Source: Desulfurococcales archaeon ex4484_204
GTDB lineage: Archaea; Thermoproteota; Thermoprotei_A; Sulfolobales; NBVN01
DNA: 5,221 bases
Direction: 5' to 3'
Assembly: GCA_002255065.1 (NCBI GenBank)
Contig: NJEF01000079.1
Location: forward strand, 1-5,221
In this document: in pieces, positions 1 to 5,047 of the stretch
Layout of the letters: each line of letters opens with the position of its first letter
Position numbering within the stretch: position 1 is the first letter of the stretch
Program-made: the position numbers and the translations under genes
Notes under the pieces: generated by a model
What the model saw: only the letters and a program-made list of their open reading frames with translations
Told to the model about the DNA's origin: nothing
The model's database searches: none

Positions 1-333
1 TACCACCACCAGGAAGCCGTACCACCCCGACATATACCCTAGCCAGTCGCTCAGCCTACCGCTATGCATTACATCCCTTACAACGCGGTAAAGCCTCTTA
101 GCAGCCCCCTTAACTAGGCCCCAGTACAGCGAGGTACCCGGTGCTGAAAGCCCGCTAACAACTGTTGATGGTTCACCGCACAGGTAGGGCTCCTCAGCCC
201 CGCTACTCCTCCTACCATGCTTAGGTCTTAACACAACATAGATCAGGGCTGCAAGCCCCCCTACAGCAAACATAGCTAGGTTAGCTACGAGCATTAGGTC
301 CTGGGGTTTTAAGACGTAGGTTACCGATACCAC
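1..333 (-). CDS. mbhI: MbhI-like membrane subunit, N-terminal part (lateral-helix connector)
   Basis: This is an open frame of 111 codons with no stop before the left edge. It begins at a GTG one base after the MbhH stop, with GGAGGTGGT ending 4 nt upstream. Residues 12-35 form a transmembrane helix. A hydrophilic segment with EEPYLCGEP (47-55) follows, then a basic amphipathic stretch (about 69-95, LYWGLVKGAAKRLYRVV and on), and a second hydrophobic segment begins near 97 (WLGYMSGWYGFLVVV). A Cys-Gly-containing loop between a helix and an amphipathic region recalls the C-terminal part of NuoL/HyfB-type proteins. In Mbh this part exists as the separate subunit MbhI, carrying the lateral helix that clamps the antiporter module. 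Position directly after MbhH matches mbhH-mbhI in P. furiosus. No CDS in another frame competes. The family assignment rests on context and motif recall, so it is less sure than that of its neighbours. Confidence 0.66.
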   Translation of the reverse strand, partial: MVSVTYVLKPQDLMLVANLAMFAVGGLAALIYVVLRPKHGRRSSGAEEPYLCGEPSTVVSGLSAPGTSLYWGLVKGAAKRLYRVVRDVMHSGRLSDWLGYMSGWYGFLVVV

Positions 334-334
334 C

Positions 335-1978
335 TTAACCACCTCCTAAGTACTTAACTACGTAGATAGCAAAAGACATGAAGGAGTTTACGTAGTCCCG
401 CACCCCCGAGTCTGTGAAGGAGGCGTTAATCGAGCCAGCCAGCAGCCCCGTTACCATCGGTGACAGCACGCCGAGGGCTATGCACGCTACCGCCATTACG
501 AGGACTACGGTCTTAGGTACGGCCATCCCCGCTACCTGCTTCGGGGCCTCCTTAAGGGGCTTAGCCCACAGCCCGTAGATAACCTTGAGGTAGCCGAGGA
601 TTGATACAGCTGATATCGCGATGACCAGCACCGCCGGGACTATGAGGCCTGCCTCAATTAGTGACTGGTAGAGGAGGAGCTTACTGAAGAAGCCCCCAAG
701 GGGCGGCGCGCCCATGAGCTGTAGGAAGCCGACTATTACAGCACCCATGACTAGAGGGCTTAACTTACCGCTACCGGATAACTTATCCAGGTCCCTCGTC
801 CCGAGGAGGTTTATGAATACCCCGACACCCATGAAGAGGAGTGCCTTACCAACGCTGTGGTTCACTGTGTGGTAGAGGGCTGCTGTAAGCCCTAGGGTAG
901 CGACGTCCTCGCTAACGCTCGACGTACCTATGGAGAGGCCCATGAATATGAGGCCTATGTGGCTTACCGTGCTGTAAGCTAGGAGCCTTTTAACATCGCT
1001 CTGAACGGCCATTAGTAGGGCCCCTACAAGGCCTGAAGCAATACCCAGCACTAGCAGGGCCCACATGACTGCATCCCTAAACGATATTAGGAAGCTCTTA
1101 GGCCCGAAGAGGGTGTACAGGAACCTTACGACAGCGTAGACACCTACGTTGACTACGAGGCCTGAGAGGGCTGCTGAGACAGGTGTTGGGGCCTCGGGGT
1201 GGGCGTCAGGAAGCCAGAAGTGGTTGGGGAACAACGCCGCCTTATACGTGAATGCCCACAGGGATAGGGCTATAGCTAGGGACGCAGCAATGAATGCGTT
1301 GCCGAACAGCCCGTTGCTAAACGGTGATATAGGACCGACACCCGCTGTTATCAGCCTAGACTTCAAGGCTATATCGGCCATGTTCAGAGTCCCTAGGGCG
1401 CCGTAGATGAAGACCAGCGCTATGAAGTATATGGTCGTTGCTGTAGCACCTATGATCCCGTACTTCATCGCTGCCTCAACAGCTTGAGGCCTAGACCTGT
1501 AAAACGCTACCAAGGCGTAAGCAGATATCGATAGGACCTCGAGCATGACGAAGAGGTTGAATACATCCCCTGTGTACAGGCATCCAAGCAACCCCGTCTC
1601 TAGACCTAGGAGGAGGGTGTAGTACCATTCATAGCCCCTCATAAACCTGGTGTACCACAAGCTGTACGCCACGATGAGGAACATAACGGATGCGGTGAGC
1701 ACGCCTAGAACAGCTGAGAACTCATCGACCTCGTAGGAGATCCCTAAGGGCGGGGGCCAACCGCCGAAGGCGTAGAGTAAGGGCTTCCCCTCAGCCCTAA
1801 CCAGCACGTAATTATACGATGCTAGAACTAGAGCTACTAACGAGAAGAAGGCTGTGTAGGCGTCGTAGAACACCTTCCTCTTAATTACCAGCGTGAATAG
1901 CGGTAGAGCAAACGCTGCACCACCTAAGAGGGGCACCAAGACCCCAACGCTTTGGTAGACGTATAGGGCTTCACTCAT
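335..1978 (-). CDS. mbhH: MrpD/NuoN-like proton-translocating antiporter subunit (MbhH)
   Basis: This 547-residue, about 14-helix polytopic protein belongs to the proton-conducting antiporter family (NuoL/M/N, MrpA/D). The key ionisable residues in membrane segments are present: E147 in LEVLSISAYAL, K246 in FTYKAALFPNHFWLPDAHPE (helix 7 and the following loop; the HPEAPTPVSA motif continues to 269), K330 and H340 in KRLLAYSTVSHIG, H370/H374 in YHTVNHSVGKALLF, and K433 in GGFFSKLLLY (helix 12). These match the Glu, broken-helix Lys and terminal Lys used for proton transfer in the family. By context it is MbhH, the single antiporter-like subunit of a Mbh-type complex. The ATG at 1978 has GGTGGT 4 nt upstream within TGAGGTGG, which includes the MrpE stop; the gap is 10 nt. 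The tail YLGGG is encoded by the next gene's ribosome binding site. It is slightly long for the family, with an Ala/Val-rich C-terminal extension. Confidence 0.93.
   Translation of the reverse strand: MSEALYVYQSVGVLVPLLGGAAFALPLFTLVIKRKVFYDAYTAFFSLVALVLASYNYVLVRAEGKPLLYAFGGWPPPLGISYEVDEFSAVLGVLTASVMFLIVAYSLWYTRFMRGYEWYYTLLLGLETGLLGCLYTGDVFNLFVMLEVLSISAYALVAFYRSRPQAVEAAMKYGIIGATATTIYFIALVFIYGALGTLNMADIALKSRLITAGVGPISPFSNGLFGNAFIAASLAIALSLWAFTYKAALFPNHFWLPDAHPEAPTPVSAALSGLVVNVGVYAVVRFLYTLFGPKSFLISFRDAVMWALLVLGIASGLVGALLMAVQSDVKRLLAYSTVSHIGLIFMGLSIGTSSVSEDVATLGLTAALYHTVNHSVGKALLFMGVGVFINLLGTRDLDKLSGSGKLSPLVMGAVIVGFLQLMGAPPLGGFFSKLLLYQSLIEAGLIVPAVLVIAISAVSILGYLKVIYGLWAKPLKEAPKQVAGMAVPKTVVLVMAVACIALGVLSPMVTGLLAGSINASFTDSGVRDYVNSFMSFAIYVVKYLGGG
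338..346 (-). promoter_or_regulatory. Ribosome binding site for the MbhI-like gene
   Basis: GGAGGTGGT ends 4 nt before GTG 333 and lies inside the last codons of mbhH (Gly-Gly-Gly). It supports the GTG over an ATG at 294, which has no comparable signal. Confidence 0.8.
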
Positions 1979-1988
1979 CTAAACCACC

Positions 1989-2492
1989 TCAGTCAAAGAT
2001 CCTACTCGCAAAAAACTCGAAGACCCTCGATATCCCCCTAGTCACCTCTGGCTCAACCCCCTTAACGTCGATCCAGTGAACATAGAACACCTTCCTCTCC
2101 GTATCAACATCAACTACTACGGTTCCCGGTGTGTTGGTTATTGAGTTAGCTATAGTCGTCATAGCGTAATCGCTCGACACGGCGTAGGGAACCCTAACGA
2201 TCCCGGGATTTATGGGCATCCTGGGATGTACGATCCTCCTCATAACGTCTACGTGGGCCCTAACCTCATCGATGAAGAAGTACCTAATAGCGTACGCTAT
2301 TAACCACCCAAGCCTACCCACTTCACCGAGCTTCCCGGGGTTAGAGACCGTTATGTTAGCTGTTAGGAACCCCACCACAGCAGCAACCACAACGCCTGTA
2401 ACTATGTTGTAGGTGTTGACTGAGCCGCTAAAGACAATGTAGACCACGAATGCCAGGAGCCCAGGTCCTACAGCCCTCACAGCCCTGCTCAA
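1989..2492 (-). CDS. mbhA: MrpE/MnhE-like membrane subunit (MbhA)
   Basis: This 167-residue protein has two or three N-terminal predicted membrane segments (about 8-21, 29-48 and 61-74) followed by a soluble domain. The domain carries the MnhE signature NPGIVRVPY (95-103), then ANSITNTPGTVVVDVD (115-130) and FYVHWI (136-141). MrpE is a structural Mrp subunit whose soluble domain packs on the cytoplasmic side; its equivalent in Mbh is MbhA. The start is TTG at 2492, supported by GGTGAT 4 nt upstream and by the lack of a better in-frame start before helix 1. An ATG at 2498-2496 is out of frame and followed at once by TAG. The gene lies 5 nt after MrpC. In P. furiosus mbh it is the first gene of the operon, so its position here is unusual. 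Confidence 0.88.
   Translation of the reverse strand: MSRAVRAVGPGLLAFVVYIVFSGSVNTYNIVTGVVVAAVVGFLTANITVSNPGKLGEVGRLGWLIAYAIRYFFIDEVRAHVDVMRRIVHPRMPINPGIVRVPYAVSSDYAMTTIANSITNTPGTVVVDVDTERKVFYVHWIDVKGVEPEVTRGISRVFEFFASRIFD
2285..2302. repeat. Perfect 18-bp palindrome inside the MrpE-like gene
   Basis: TAATAGCGT and ACGCTATTA are exact inverted halves. They encode the palindrome-like residue run LIAYAI (64-69) in a membrane segment. Chance occurrence in a window of this size is plausible at about one in tens, so this may have no function. Confidence 0.7.
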
Positions 2493-2496
2493 CTAC

Positions 2497-2505
2497 ATCA
2501 CCCCC
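2497..2505 (-). promoter_or_regulatory. Ribosome binding site deciding the TTG start of mrpE-like gene
   Basis: GGGGGTGAT ends 4 nt before TTG 2492 and spans the stop of the MrpC-like gene. It includes an exact GGTGAT, complementary to the usual archaeal 16S 3' end, and is the reason a TTG start is accepted. Confidence 0.75.
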
Positions 2506-2908
2506 TCAGCTTAGCCACCTTACGTACGTCGGTGGTTCCGTAGAGCCTGTAAATCTGTAGGGTTAGGAAGACCAGGAAGAGGGTTACTGCAAGCCCTATT
2601 ACGATGGCCGTTAGCACTAACGCCTGAGGTAGGGGGTCTACGGATGTCGATGCGAACTCCTTAATAACCTCCCTAGAGGGCTTAAGGACCGTTAGCACTG
2701 GCGGCTTAACTGGCTGGCTCGGCGACGGCCACCCCCGGTAGCCAACCATTATTGCTAAAGTATTAGCGGTATCCGCGAGTATGGTTAACGCTATTATCTT
2801 CTTAATCAGGCTGGGCCTAGCGAATATCCCGTACAGGGATATGGCTAGGTTCATGAAGATCGCTAGGGTTAACACCGTGAATAGGTAGGAGTTTATGTTA
2901 ATGGCCAT
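2498..2908 (-). CDS. mbhG: MrpC/MnhC-like membrane subunit (MbhG, NuoK-related)
   Basis: From the preferred ATG this is a 136-residue protein with three predicted transmembrane helices (about 7-28, 34-56 and 94-121). MrpC/NuoK features are visible: ISLYGIFARPSLIKKIIALTILADTANT (residues 23-50, read across helices 1 and 2) and DPLPQALVLTAIVIG (91-105) at the start of helix 3. In the family this subunit sits between the MrpD-type antiporter and the small sodium-channel subunits. The loop between helices 2 and 3 (about 57-90) is long and proline-rich, making the protein somewhat longer than a typical MrpC (about 110-120). The ATG at 2908 has GGTGGT exactly 4 nt upstream. GTG codons at 2917 and 2914 would add up to three residues but lie within that signal. 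It overlaps MbhE-F by 11 nt. Confidence 0.87.
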   Translation of the reverse strand: MAININSYLFTVLTLAIFMNLAISLYGIFARPSLIKKIIALTILADTANTLAIMVGYRGWPSPSQPVKPPVLTVLKPSREVIKEFASTSVDPLPQALVLTAIVIGLAVTLFLVFLTLQIYRLYGTTDVRKVAKLRG

Positions 2909-3725
2909 CCTCACCACCCCTTAGCACACCTAAGACCTCCGACTCCGGGATAGCTAGGAGGAGGAATATTATGGTGAAGCCTGCTGACACAGCGAACATC
3001 TCGAATATGTTGAATAGGAGGAGGGTACCTCCCGTAAGCGATCCCCCTACCTCGTACGGCATGCCTGCAGGCGCGTATGGCTTAGGCTGGTTCTGAAACA
3101 CGTAGGCTACGCCGCCCTGCAGTGAGGTGACTGCTAAGACTATGAAGGCAGTTACCGCTATACCTACGAGTCCTAAGCTCCTAATAGCTAGCATGGCGTT
3201 CTTGCTAACCCCCAGCCTCTCTATGTAGTACCTAGAGAATATGACCAGTATTAGTAGTGGTGCTACAGCAGCTGTTGCACCGCCCTGGAAGCCTCCCCCA
3301 GGCGTTAAGTGCCCGTGAAGAGCTATAGACGCTGCCACAGCCAGTATGATACCTACGGTTATCCTCGTCACAGTCTTAACGATCGGAGATAAACCCGTAC
3401 TGCCCTTAGGCTTAGAGCCCCCTCCGGTCTTAATATCCCTCATAATAGCTACCGACCCTATTATAGCTAGGAAGAACACCGCTGTCTCGAACAAGGTGTC
3501 GAGGCCTCTATAGTCCCACACTATCGACGTAACCCCCTCAGGAGCCATAGCGCTGAACAGCTCTAGGTCGGGGTTAAACGTAGTGAATAGGTACCACCTA
3601 GCGACATCCCTCACCCTACCTGCAGGTAGGGTGAAGCCCAGGCCCCCAGCGCTTAGGGCTAGAGCTAGCAACGCAACGAACGCGACCATTGAAGCAGTTA
3701 TTACTACCTTCTGCCACCTACCCAC
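2898..3725 (-). CDS. Fused MbhE-MbhF (MrpA C-terminal segment + MrpB/MnhB) membrane subunit
   Basis: From the preferred GTG this is 275 residues and joins two subunits that are separate in the P. furiosus mbh operon. Residues 1-100 are MbhE-like: a first helix (about 7-25), a loop, then DYRGLDTLFETAVFF (71-85), the conserved entry to the second helix. A short Gly/Ser/Lys linker (about 99-111) follows. Residues about 113-275 are MrpB/MnhB-like: SPIVKTVTRI, then HGHLTPGGGFQGG (137-149), a strong MnhB signature, and four predicted helices ending near 260. Both parts belong to the sodium-translocating unit of Mrp and Mbh complexes. The GTG at 3725 has GAGGGTGAT 4 nt upstream and lies 1 nt after the MbhD stop. 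An ATG at 3740 (280 residues) is possible, but its only purine-rich stretch is directly adjacent. There is no stop or frameshift between the halves. A perfect palindrome lies in the first half (3611-3634). Confidence 0.86.
   Translation of the reverse strand: MGRWQKVVITASMVAFVALLALALSAGGLGFTLPAGRVRDVARWYLFTTFNPDLELFSAMAPEGVTSIVWDYRGLDTLFETAVFFLAIIGSVAIMRDIKTGGGSKPKGSTGLSPIVKTVTRITVGIILAVAASIALHGHLTPGGGFQGGATAAVAPLLILVIFSRYYIERLGVSKNAMLAIRSLGLVGIAVTAFIVLAVTSLQGGVAYVFQNQPKPYAPAGMPYEVGGSLTGGTLLLFNIFEMFAVSAGFTIIFLLLAIPESEVLGVLRGGEDGH
2913..2920 (-). promoter_or_regulatory. Ribosome binding site deciding the ATG start of mrpC-like gene
   Basis: GGGGTGGT ends 4 nt before ATG 2908 and lies within the end of the MbhE-F gene (Gly-Gly). 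The upstream in-frame GTG codons at 2917 and 2914 fall inside this element, so they are unlikely starts. Confidence 0.7.
3611..3634. repeat. Perfect 24-bp palindrome inside the MbhE-F gene
   Basis: Arms TCACCCTACC and GGTAGGGTGA flank a central TGCA with no mismatch, and the symmetry breaks at 3610/3635. It encodes part of the loop after the first helix of the MbhE half (about residues 31-38). In RNA it could form a 10-bp stem with a 4-nt loop. No U-run follows on the coding strand, so it is not a typical terminator. Its function is unknown. Confidence 0.85.
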
Positions 3726-3726
3726 C

Positions 3727-3990
3727 TTAATCACCCTCATACCTCTCGGTCTTCTTTATGAGGAAGAGCACGACAGCCGGGTACAGACCTATAGCTACGG
3801 GTATGTATACAAGCGCTATGTCTGGAGCCATTAGCAGGTAGTACATGAACGCGTAGGCAGTACTCTGTATAGCTGAGAATATTACGGCCTTAACCAGGTC
3901 CCTCTCCAGGATCGCCAGTATTGCAGCCACCATAGATACTAGACCTAAGATTGCGAGAACCCCCATAACGAAGGTTTCGTAGCTAGGCAT
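3727..3990 (-). CDS. mbhD: MbhD-like (DUF4040) membrane subunit, equivalent to part of the MrpA C-terminal region
   Basis: From the preferred ATG this is an 87-residue protein with three predicted transmembrane helices (about residues 6-28, 33-53 and 58-78). The pattern ILERDLVKAVIF (25-38) followed by LLMAPDIAL (52-60) is that of the MbhD/DUF4040 family, homologous to a segment of MrpA after its NuoL-like domain. In the family the APD is normally followed by Leu/Val-Ala-Leu/Ile-Thr-Glu or Thr-Gln. Here it reads ALVYIPVAIGLYP, so the polar/acidic pair is missing and a Tyr and two Pro are present (see findings). A TTG at 4014 would give 95 residues. The ATG at 3990 is preferred because GGTGGT sits exactly 4 nt upstream and the protein then starts at helix 1. 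It overlaps MrpG by 8 nt and ends 1 nt before the fused MbhE-F gene. Confidence 0.8.
   Translation of the reverse strand: MPSYETFVMGVLAILGLVSMVAAILAILERDLVKAVIFSAIQSTAYAFMYYLLMAPDIALVYIPVAIGLYPAVVLFLIKKTERYEGD
3730..3738 (-). promoter_or_regulatory. Ribosome binding site deciding the GTG start of the MbhE-F fusion gene
   Basis: GAGGGTGAT ends 4 nt before GTG 3725 and encodes the last residues of MbhD (Glu-Gly-Asp). The junction (GGTGAT-TAAG-GTG) is almost identical to the one before the MbhI-like gene (GGTGGT-TAAG-GTG). The alternative ATG at 3740 would place this element inside the coding region. Confidence 0.65.
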
Positions 3991-4363
3991 CGCTACCACC
4001 CCTGTCCTCCTCAAGGTGATCCACGACCTTCGGGAACACCCTAGCAGCCCTTGACCTATGGGCTGCCCTCGCTAAGGCGTGTGAACCCGCTGGAGCTAGT
4101 ATGAGTACTAAGACAGCTGTAACTACTGCGCCACCAGCTGCGAAGTACCTGTAAGGCCCTAGGAAGTCGGCACCAATGGAGATTAGGGATGCACCGATTA
4201 ACGGGACGAAGGCCCCCCATATAGTCCCTACGGTTGCTGCGTGAAGCCTAACGAAGAAGTTAGGGAACCTGTTCATACCTGTGGACGCTATTAAGTCAGC
4301 TACAGCACCAACTGCAACCATTATCTCCCCAATCACTATTAATACGTTGTTCAGCACATCCAT
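3983..4363 (-). CDS. mbhC: MrpG/MnhG-like membrane subunit (MbhC)
   Basis: This 126-residue protein has three predicted transmembrane helices (about residues 5-27, 46-68 and 72-93). The MnhG hallmark between helices 1 and 2, RFPNFFVRLHAAT (residues 32-44), is clear; the family motif is close to RFPDxxxRLHAAT. MrpG is a small scaffold subunit of the Mrp antiporter, packing beside MrpF and MrpE, and corresponds to MbhC in membrane-bound hydrogenase. The last 30 or so residues are charged (RAAHRSRAARVFPKVVDHLEEDRGG) only in part and form a hydrophilic tail that probably lies in the cytoplasm. The ATG at 4363 follows the MrpF stop by 2 nt, and GGTGAG lies 5 nt upstream. The gene's 3' end overlaps the MbhD start by 8 nt. 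Confidence 0.87.
   Translation of the reverse strand: MDVLNNVLIVIGEIMVAVGAVADLIASTGMNRFPNFFVRLHAATVGTIWGAFVPLIGASLISIGADFLGPYRYFAAGGAVVTAVLVLILAPAGSHALARAAHRSRAARVFPKVVDHLEEDRGGSDA
3995..4000 (-). promoter_or_regulatory. Ribosome binding site deciding the ATG start of mbhD
   Basis: GGTGGT ends 4 nt before ATG 3990 and encodes Gly-Gly near the end of the MrpG-like protein. It favours ATG 3990 over a TTG at 4014. Confidence 0.7.
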
Positions 4364-4365
4364 CC

Positions 4366-4650
4366 CTACTCACCCATCTCCCTAGCCTCCAGGTATTTAG
4401 CTACGTAGATATCGAGGGCGTAGATCCAGAGGGCTAGCACTATAGCTACCGGGATTAGTATCGGTGACTTAAAGAATATCGATAGCACTACAAGGAACGC
4501 TGCTAGGTCGAACGTCATCGCATCTATAGCTAGAACCATATCGGGTATCGTCGGGCCCTTAACAGCCCTCACAGCGTAGAGTATGAAGGCAGCCATGTAT
4601 ATAGGGAATACCGCCATTATGAACATCGTTACCTGCTCCTCAGCGCCCAC
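4366..4650 (-). CDS. mbhB: MrpF/MnhF-like membrane subunit (MbhB)
   Basis: From the preferred GTG start this is a 94-residue protein with three predicted transmembrane helices (about residues 8-28, 34-55 and 57-80). The loop after helix 1 carries the MrpF signature VKGPTIPDMVLAID (residues 30-43), with Gly-Pro and the two conserved Asp, D37 and D43. MrpF homologues are part of the Mrp Na+/H+ antiporter and of the sodium-translocating unit of Mbh and Mbx; their typical length is about 85-95. Four in-frame valine codons offer starts at 4659, 4656 and 4650. The GTG at 4650 is preferred because GGTGGT lies 4 nt upstream, the spacing used by most genes here; the longer form would have 97 residues. 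It overlaps the ferredoxin gene by 11 nt and is followed 2 nt later by MrpG. Confidence 0.86.
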   Translation of the reverse strand: MGAEEQVTMFIMAVFPIYMAAFILYAVRAVKGPTIPDMVLAIDAMTFDLAAFLVVLSIFFKSPILIPVAIVLALWIYALDIYVAKYLEAREMGE

Positions 4651-5047
4651 TACCACCACCCCCAGCTTTAGGCACTGTGTTTAGGGAGAGCTGCCTTGAA
4701 TTAACAGCGCTATCCGTAGCGAGCCTGTACTCGTTGGTCGTTACGTAGGCGTTTACCGGGCACACCGCCACACACCTGTAGCAGAAAACGCATTTAAAGT
4801 AGTTAACAACTGGGTAGAGCCTCCTAGGGTTCTTCTTAGGCACCTCATACTCAGGGGGCACCTTCTCCATAGCTATAGCCCTGGCGGGGCAGTCGATGGC
4901 GCAGAGAGAGCACCCTACGCACTTACTCAGGTCGGCGTAGTGCCTTCCCCTAAAACCTGGCTCTACCTCTGTCTCCTCCTTGGGGTACTCAATAGTTACG
5001 GGCCTGCTTTTAACCCACTTAAGGACCTCCTTAATTAACGCGGACAT
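4640..5047 (-). CDS. mbhN: Ferredoxin-like 2x[4Fe-4S] electron-transfer subunit (NuoI/MbhN family)
   Basis: This 135-residue protein has two classical [4Fe-4S] motifs. The first is CVGCSLCAIDCP (C43, C46, C49, C53) and the second is CVFCYRCVAVCP (C86, C89, C92, C96). They are separated by about 30 residues, as in NuoI/TYKY, HycF/HyfH and MbhN. The N-terminus (residues 1-42) carries a short amphipathic segment and no true transmembrane helix, so the protein should sit peripherally on the cytoplasmic arm. By family it takes electrons from soluble ferredoxin and passes them towards the small subunit and the [NiFe] site. The ATG overlaps the large-subunit TAA by one base and has an AGGGGTG Shine-Dalgarno 7 nt upstream, so the two are translationally coupled. 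The unusual C-terminal tail KAGGGGSGR is encoded by DNA that also forms the next gene's ribosome binding site. A free polyferredoxin is unlikely given the context. Confidence 0.9.
   Translation of the reverse strand: MSALIKEVLKWVKSRPVTIEYPKEETEVEPGFRGRHYADLSKCVGCSLCAIDCPARAIAMEKVPPEYEVPKKNPRRLYPVVNYFKCVFCYRCVAVCPVNAYVTTNEYRLATDSAVNSRQLSLNTVPKAGGGGSGR
4655..4660 (-). promoter_or_regulatory. Ribosome binding site deciding the GTG start of mrpF-like gene
   Basis: GGTGGT ends 4 nt before GTG 4650, inside a run of GTG-like repeats that also encodes the Gly-rich ferredoxin tail. Because the run is repetitive, starts at 4659 or 4656 remain possible. Confidence 0.6.

Noticed and set aside
1149..1406. 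Plus-strand frame of 85 codons
   Set aside because: It lies wholly inside the well-supported MbhH gene on the other strand, its translation is low in recognisable motifs, and no ribosome binding site precedes it.
2212..2412. Plus-strand frame of 66 codons
   Set aside because: It is antisense to the MrpE-like gene, whose motifs are clear; its Thr/Ser-rich translation is typical of a shadow frame.
2494..2498. ATG just upstream of the MrpE-like TTG start
   Set aside because: It is immediately followed by TAG and is out of frame with the gene.
3063..3072. GCCTGCAGGC, sharing CCTGCAGG with the centre of the large palindrome
   Set aside because: It is only 10 bp and falls in coding sequence for Pro-Ala-Gly codons in both places; chance and codon use explain it.
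3611..3634. The 24-bp palindrome as a transcription terminator
   Set aside because: It lies inside a coding region in mid-operon, has no following T-run on the coding strand, and archaeal termination relies mainly on T-tracts rather than hairpins.
3738..3740. ATG 3740 as the start of the MbhE-F gene
   Set aside because: The only purine-rich stretch is directly adjacent to the ATG, whereas GTG 3725 has a GGTGAT at the spacing used by its neighbours. The ATG remains possible.
3583..3834. Plus-strand frame of 83 codons
   Set aside because: It is antisense across the MbhD/MbhE-F junction and has no family signature.
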